64,000 nucleotides of DNA, from positions 1 to 64,000 of the forward strand of contig NZ_JARBUT010000025.1 of assembly GCF_028882275.1 (NCBI RefSeq), read 5' to 3'. Below are positions 59,683 to 64,000 of this stretch, one piece after another. This stretch comes from Nocardiopsis sp. N85 (lineage in GTDB: Bacteria; Actinomycetota; Actinomycetes; Streptosporangiales; Streptosporangiaceae). The notes below the pieces were generated by a model, which did not search any database, had not been told where the DNA came from, and was given only the letters and a program-made list of their open reading frames with translations. Each line of letters opens with the position of its first letter. The first letter of the stretch is position 1. A program made the position numbers and the translations under genes.

Positions 59683-60494
59683 GACAGGACGCGACGCAGG
59701 ACCTCGGCGAAGCCCCTCGGGTCGTCCTCGAAGCCGCCGTGCCCGCCGGGGAACATCACCGGCTCGACGCCCAGCGCCTTCGCCAGGGCCCGGGAGGTCC
59801 GGTCGGTGAGCAGCATCGCCGACTCCACGCCGAGGCCGACCACGACCCGCGCGGGACCGTCGCGCAGGGCCTCGACGTCGGGGACGTGCCGGGTGGTCCC
59901 CCGCAGCTCGTGGGCGAAGAAGCGGTGGGCGTCCGCCGACTCCTGTTCGCCGGGCTCCTGCTCCGGGGGCGCCTGGCCCTCCCCCTCCCCCTCCTCCGGC
60001 AGGGGGAACCCGGCGTTGACCATGAACGCCCCGAAGGCGGCCATGATCCCGTCCCGGTGGTAGGTCGCGATGATCTCCTCGGTGCTCGCGCGCTGCTCGA
60101 CGGCGTCGGGCAGCAGTTCCAGCAGGGGAGGCTCGTGCGCGACGATCGTGCCGAACCTGCCGGGGTGGCGCGTGGCCGCAGCGAGGGTGGTCACCGCCCC
60201 GCCGCTGGAGCCCAGCAGGTCGGCGCGTTCCACGCCCACCGCGTCCAGCAACGCCACCAGGTCGTCGGCGCGCAGCTCCGGCGTGGAGTCCTGGGCGGGG
60301 TCGTCCAGAGGACTGCGCCCGATACCCCGGGGATCGTGGGTGATGACCGTGCGCTCGGTCGCCAACAGGTCCGCGAGCGCCTCGAACGGCCCCGCGTCCA
60401 TGGGCGCCCCGGTCAGCACGACGGCGGGCCCGGAGCCCCGGACCTCGTAGTACAGGGTGCCGTCAGGGGTCTTCAGGGTGTGCGTCTCGGCCAT
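59679..60494 (-). CDS. Alpha/beta hydrolase
   Basis: Encodes 271 residues. YEVRGSGPAVVLTGAPMDAGP near the N-terminus is the oxyanion region; nucleophile Ser in LLGSSGGAVTT (near 96), Asp possibly in VGLGVESAML's neighbourhood and His in PGGHGGFEDDP near 255. An acidic insert (PEEGEGEGQAPPEQEPGEQE) lies around 160-185. Similar to small actinobacterial esterases; substrate unknown. Confidence 0.85.
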   Translation of the reverse strand: MAETHTLKTPDGTLYYEVRGSGPAVVLTGAPMDAGPFEALADLLATERTVITHDPRGIGRSPLDDPAQDSTPELRADDLVALLDAVGVERADLLGSSGGAVTTLAAATRHPGRFGTIVAHEPPLLELLPDAVEQRASTEEIIATYHRDGIMAAFGAFMVNAGFPLPEEGEGEGQAPPEQEPGEQESADAHRFFAHELRGTTRHVPDVEALRDGPARVVVGLGVESAMLLTDRTSRALAKALGVEPVMFPGGHGGFEDDPRGFAEVLRRVLS

Positions 60495-60606
60495 GGCCGT
60501 TCCTCTCGCTCGGGTCTCACCGGTACAGACCCGGCGCTCCTGCGGAAATCATCGCCTCCGCCGCACCTTTTTCGGCGACGCCGCGCCCGGCCCCCGAACA
60601 CGACGT

Positions 60607-60665
60607 CGGCGGCGCCCCCTGGCACGGGGCGCCGCCGCAGGGTCCCGGTCACGGACCGGGACCCT
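60607..60665 (-). terminator. Tandem hairpin terminators after the first chitinase
   Basis: Two perfect 12-bp stems: CGGCGGCGCCCC/GGGGCGCCGCCG (60607-60637) and AGGGTCCCGGTC/GACCGGGACCCT (60639-60665). The second is 25 bases after the chitinase stop; the first may serve the hydrolase side or back it up. Confidence 0.8.
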
Positions 60666-60690
60666 CATCGGTGTCGGTCGGTGTCGGTGG

Positions 60691-62631
60691 TCAGCCGAGC
60701 GTCGAGTCGATGGCCTCCATGAGGGTGCCGTTCGCGTCGTCGCCGTCGATGGACCAGATCATCACGCCGCCGAGTCCCCGGTCGACCGCCCACTGCGTCT
60801 TCTGGGCGATGGAGATCTCGTCGTCGTAGGTCCAGAACGTGGAACCGTTGTACAGCCACGCGGTGCCGGAGGCGTCGTCGCGGTGCAGGGTGTACCCGTT
60901 CAGGTTCTTGATGACCTTCCAGTCCTCGATGCCCTGCTCGTAGCTGCCGCGGGCGGGGCCGGTGGAGGTCTGGAACAGACCGTCGCCGCTTGGCCCGGCG
61001 GGCACGCCCGTCCAGCCGCGGCTGTAGAACGGCACGCCCAGGACCATGTCGGCCGGGTCCACGCCCAGCTCCAGGTAGCGGTCGATGCTCACCTCGGCGG
61101 CGAAGATCCGCGGACCGGGGTCTCCGGGGGTGACGAGCAGGTTCGACTGGTGGTTGGTGGTGGACTCCCAGGCCCCGTGGTAGTCGTAGCCCTGCACCGT
61201 GATGAAGTCGAAGTCCGTCATGAGCTCGTCCATCTCGAAGCCCAGGTCGATCTTGTCGGGGTCGGCGGGCAGGAACGCGGTCAGCTCGAACTCGCGGTCG
61301 GTCTCGGCCTCCAGGGCGTCCAGCTGGTCGCGGAACTCCTGGACCAGGGCGGTGAAGTTCTCCCTGTCCTCGGGGCGGACCACGTTGTGCTCGTGCCCCT
61401 CGGAGGCGGGCCACTCCCAGTCGAGGTCGATGCCGTCGAAGACGCCGTAGGCGGCGCCGGTGCCGCCCGCACCGTCGAAGAGCGGCAGGTTGCCGCGCAG
61501 GTACAGGTCGATGCAGGACGAGACCATGCGCTCGCGCGACTCCGGGGTCAGCGCGGCGTCGGAGAAGTACCGCGACCAGGTCCAGCCGCCCAGGGAGATG
61601 TTGACCTTCAGGTCGGGGTGCGTCTCCTTGAGCTTGCGCAGCTGGTTGAAGTTGCCGCGCAGGTCCTGGCTCCACACGTCGCCCACGCCGTCGACGCTCT
61701 GGGCGGCGGTGAACGAACGGCCGTAGTCGGCCCAGGCGTCGCCCTGGCCGAGCTGGTTGGCCATGAAGCACTGCCCGCCGGCGTTGACGTTGCCGAACGA
61801 GTAGTTGATGTGGGTGAGCTTCTCCGCGGTGTCGGAGGTCTCCAGGTTCTTCACCAGGTAACCGCGGTCGTAGATGCCCCACTGGGTGAAGTAGGCCACG
61901 CGACGGCCCTCCGTGGGCGGGACGACGACCTGCTCGTCGGTGGTCGCGCTCACCGAGGCGCTCTCGCCGCCCCGGTTGTTGGAGGTGTCGTAGGCCCGCA
62001 CGGTGAACCCGTACGTGGTCTCGGGGGTGAGCCCCGAGACGGTGGCGGTGGTCCCGGAGACGGCGCGGACGACCTCGCCGCCGGACAGGACCTCGTAGCC
62101 GGCGACCGCGACGTTGTCGGTGGCGGCGTTCCAGCTCAGGGCGACCGTGGTGGCGGTGGTCCCGGTGACGGTCAGACCGCCGGGGGTCGAGGGCGGCTCG
62201 GTGTCGGGTTCGCCGGGTTCACCCGAACAGGGGGACCCGTTGACCAGACAGTTCACCGGTGTGGTGTCGGATCCGGCACCGGTGGTGCCGTTGAAACCGA
62301 TGCCGTAGGTCCCCCCGGCGGGGACGGCGGCGCCCCAGGAGGGCGGGGTCAGGGTGTAGGAGTTCCCCGACCGGGTCAGGGTGGCGTTCCACAGGCTGGT
62401 GATGGCGGTGCCGGAGGGCAGGTCGAACTCGATGGTCCAGTCGGTCAGCGCCGACGTGCCGGCGTTGCCGACGGTGAGCTGGCCGCCGTACCCGGTGCCC
62501 CAGTTGCCGGTCTCGACGTAGGTGACGGTGACGTCGGAGGTGTCGGCGGAGGCGGGGGCGGGGGACAGGGCGAGGGGGATGAGCAGTACGGCCGCGACCA
62601 ACGCCGCGAGCCTGGATCGTCGTGCTCTCAA
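60691..62631 (-). CDS. Secreted GH18 chitinase with CBM2 and fibronectin III domains
   Basis: Encodes 646 residues from TTG with AGGAG eight bases upstream, giving the signal peptide RARRSRLAALVAAVLLIPLA then ALSPAPASA. Next come a CBM2 cellulose/chitin-binding domain (about 30-130: VETGNWGTGYGG, LTDWTIEFDLPSG), a type III fibronectin domain (about 150-240) and the GH18 barrel with DGIDLDWEWP (catalytic Glu near 404) and MVLGVPFYSRGW. Degrades chitin outside the cell. Paralogous to the next gene. Confidence 0.92.
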   Translation of the reverse strand: MRARRSRLAALVAAVLLIPLALSPAPASADTSDVTVTYVETGNWGTGYGGQLTVGNAGTSALTDWTIEFDLPSGTAITSLWNATLTRSGNSYTLTPPSWGAAVPAGGTYGIGFNGTTGAGSDTTPVNCLVNGSPCSGEPGEPDTEPPSTPGGLTVTGTTATTVALSWNAATDNVAVAGYEVLSGGEVVRAVSGTTATVSGLTPETTYGFTVRAYDTSNNRGGESASVSATTDEQVVVPPTEGRRVAYFTQWGIYDRGYLVKNLETSDTAEKLTHINYSFGNVNAGGQCFMANQLGQGDAWADYGRSFTAAQSVDGVGDVWSQDLRGNFNQLRKLKETHPDLKVNISLGGWTWSRYFSDAALTPESRERMVSSCIDLYLRGNLPLFDGAGGTGAAYGVFDGIDLDWEWPASEGHEHNVVRPEDRENFTALVQEFRDQLDALEAETDREFELTAFLPADPDKIDLGFEMDELMTDFDFITVQGYDYHGAWESTTNHQSNLLVTPGDPGPRIFAAEVSIDRYLELGVDPADMVLGVPFYSRGWTGVPAGPSGDGLFQTSTGPARGSYEQGIEDWKVIKNLNGYTLHRDDASGTAWLYNGSTFWTYDDEISIAQKTQWAVDRGLGGVMIWSIDGDDANGTLMEAIDSTLG

Positions 62632-62934
62632 CTTCGGTGCTCCTGGTGCGTGAGCGGGTGTGGGGGGTCGCCGTCCGGGTGCGCCCGTTGCGGGGCGGGC
62701 CGGGGGCGACGGTGGGTGTGCGCCCGAGGAGTCGCGGGGTGCGAAGTCGATGGGCGAGAGGGGCGGTGCACGGGGCATGGCGGGCCTCGAAAGTGGAACG
62801 GAGGGGCGGGGGGTCGGAGTGTGCGAGCCGGTGGTGTGCGAGATGAGGAGAGGCCGGTGCGAACCGTCGCACATCGGTCCGCACCGGCCGTGGCGGCGAT
62901 GCTCCCCGGATCAGAGCATCGACGCCGCTCGGTT
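62632..62934 (-). other. Upstream region of the first chitinase gene
   Basis: About 300 bases without a gene. A 10-bp stem (GGCCGGTGCG at 62852-62861 with 62880-62889) is present. I do not see a DasR-type TGGTCTAGACCA box. Confidence 0.4.
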
Positions 62935-62974
62935 CCCGGTCGGCGGTGGGAAGGGCGGTGGACCGCCGACCGGG
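62935..62974 (-). terminator. Terminator of the second chitinase
   Basis: CCCGGTCGGCGGT pairs with ACCGCCGACCGGG (13 bp, 14-base loop) ten bases after the stop at 62985. Confidence 0.75.
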
Positions 62975-62984
62975 AGGCTTCGGG

Positions 62985-64000
62985 TCAGTTCGTTCGCAGC
63001 GCCTCGTCGATGGCCGCCAGCAGGTCGCCCTGCGCGTTGTCGCCGTCGATGGCCCAGATCATGACGCCGGAGTAGCCGTTGTCCAGGGCCCATTCGGTCT
63101 TCTGGCCGACCGCGATCTCGTCGTCGTAGTTCCAGAAGGTCTCGCCGTCGTAGATCCAGGCGGTGCCGGCGGCCTCGTTGCGGAAGAGCTCGAAGTCACC
63201 GGAGGCCGCCTTCTCCTCCAGGAAGCGGTACTCCTCGGTGCCCGTCGCGTAGGTGCCCCGAGCCGGGCCGGCGGCGGGCTGGAAGATGCCGTCGCCCTCG
63301 GGGCCGGCTTCGACACCGGTCCACCCCTGGCCGTAGAAGGGGATGCCCAGGACGATCTTGGCCGGGTCGACCCCCCGGGAGACGTAGGCGTCGCGGATGA
63401 GCTCGGCCGAGATGACCGGCTCGGGGTCGCGGGCGTCCGTCACCAGGTTGGACTGGTGGTTGGTGACGCTCTCCCAGGTGCCGTGGTAGTCGTAGCCCTG
63501 CACCATGACGAAGTCGAAGTTCGGCATGAGCTCGTCGAGCTCGTAGCCGGAGTCCAGGCGCCAGCCGCCGGCGGGCACGAACGCGCTCAGCTCGAAGTGG
63601 CGGTCGGTCTCGTCACCGAACTCGTCCAGCTGGTCGCGGAACTCCTGGACCAGGGCGGTGAAGTTCTCCTTGTCCTCGGGCCGGACCACGTTGTGCGGGT
63701 TGCCGTCGGTGCCCGGCCACTCCCAGTCGAGGTCGATGCCGTCGAAGACGCCGTAGGCGACGCCCTCGCCGCCGGCGTCGTTCAGTTCGGGCAGGTCGCC
63801 GCGCAGGTACAGGTCGACGCAGGACTCGACGAGACGCTCGCGGGACTCCTCGGTCAGGGCGGCGTCGGAGAAGTACCGCGACCAGTTCCACCCGCCCAGC
63901 GAGACGCTGATGCTCAGGTGGGGGTTCTGCTCCTTGAGCTTGAGCAGCTGGTTGAAGTTGCCGCGCAGATCCTGGCCGGGGTCGTCGCCGACGCCGTCGA
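62985..64000 (-). CDS. GH18 chitinase, partial (start beyond window end)
   Basis: The reading frame is open from the window edge to TAA/TGA at 62985, about 338 residues of the C-terminal catalytic domain. Seen: DGIDLDWEWPG, VVRPEDKENFTALVQEF, VMVQGYDYHGTWES, IVLGIPFYGQGWTG and VMIWAIDGDN, matching the first chitinase almost block for block. The N-terminal part and any binding domain lie outside. It is a tandem paralogue, with strong identity in the barrel, so duplication is likely. Confidence 0.9.
   Translation of the reverse strand, partial: DGVGDDPGQDLRGNFNQLLKLKEQNPHLSISVSLGGWNWSRYFSDAALTEESRERLVESCVDLYLRGDLPELNDAGGEGVAYGVFDGIDLDWEWPGTDGNPHNVVRPEDKENFTALVQEFRDQLDEFGDETDRHFELSAFVPAGGWRLDSGYELDELMPNFDFVMVQGYDYHGTWESVTNHQSNLVTDARDPEPVISAELIRDAYVSRGVDPAKIVLGIPFYGQGWTGVEAGPEGDGIFQPAAGPARGTYATGTEEYRFLEEKAASGDFELFRNEAAGTAWIYDGETFWNYDDEIAVGQKTEWALDNGYSGVMIWAIDGDNAQGDLLAAIDEALRTN

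Noticed and set aside
62632..62984. DasR-type chitinase operator
   Set aside because: No sequence close to TGGTCTAGACCA is present between the chitinase genes.

Overview
The DNA is about 70% G+C and carries actinobacterial gene sets: lysA-hom-thrC-thrB-rho-rpmE-prfA-prmC, the atp operon, nucS, an ArgS-related anticodon-binding protein, a coiled-coil polarity protein and a mismatch endonuclease. Order and content match the lysA-to-atp chromosomal core of filamentous actinomycetes. Nocardiopsis or a close relative (Nocardiopsaceae) is my best guess, from general resemblance only.

Region 1 (1-19,838) is accessory DNA. It looks like an actinomycete integrative and conjugative element (AICE) inserted at the 3' end of a tRNA-Arg(CCG) gene at 19838-19909. 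From right to left it has: an integrase (one-base frameshift), an excisionase-like HTH protein, a replication block (primase-polymerase and a P-loop ATPase), a low-GC cargo pair (sce7726-family nuclease and a convergent beta-family protein), a private DNA sliding clamp, an FtsK/TraB DNA translocase, a run of very small membrane or cysteine proteins plus an Spd-like coiled-coil membrane protein, and a divergent GntR regulator in an operon with a purC gene. Further left lie an AT-rich pair (small basic protein and DUF6338-like membrane protein) and the cut-off end of a ribonucleotide reductase gene. The left attachment site is not visible, so the element probably continues beyond base 1.

The element's non-coding DNA is unusual. 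A repeated leader module (GGGACC-N4-GGTCC about 25-35 bases before a start codon) precedes at least five genes. Perfect GC hairpins of 10-18 bp fill many gaps. GTGGAC words cluster after the translocase gene. Four 11-bp direct repeats lie between the integrase and the tRNA. The word GTCCAC links all these sites.

Region 2 (about 19.8-44.3 kb) is the chromosomal core: a single-domain response regulator and nrtL, then lysine and threonine synthesis (lysA, hom, thrC, thrB), transcription termination (rho), translation (rpmE, prfA, prmC, tsaC), cell-wall lipid carrier glycosylation (wecA-like) and the whole ATP synthase operon (atpI-Z-B-E-F-H-A-G-D-C) behind a Rex-like operator. A decayed TnpB (IS200/IS605) fragment lies between rho and rpmE.

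Region 3 (44.3-64 kb) holds cobalamin adenosyltransferase, a secreted M28 peptidase, an ABC transporter with a two-component system and a LiaF-like protein, nucS, a 3-hydroxyacyl-CoA dehydrogenase, a FilP/Scy-like polarity protein, methylmalonyl-CoA epimerase, a thiolase and a MeaB-type GTPase (C4 acyl-CoA and propionate metabolism), two alpha/beta hydrolases, and two tandem GH18 chitinases, the second cut by the window end.

All family names come from reading motifs by eye; no searches were run.
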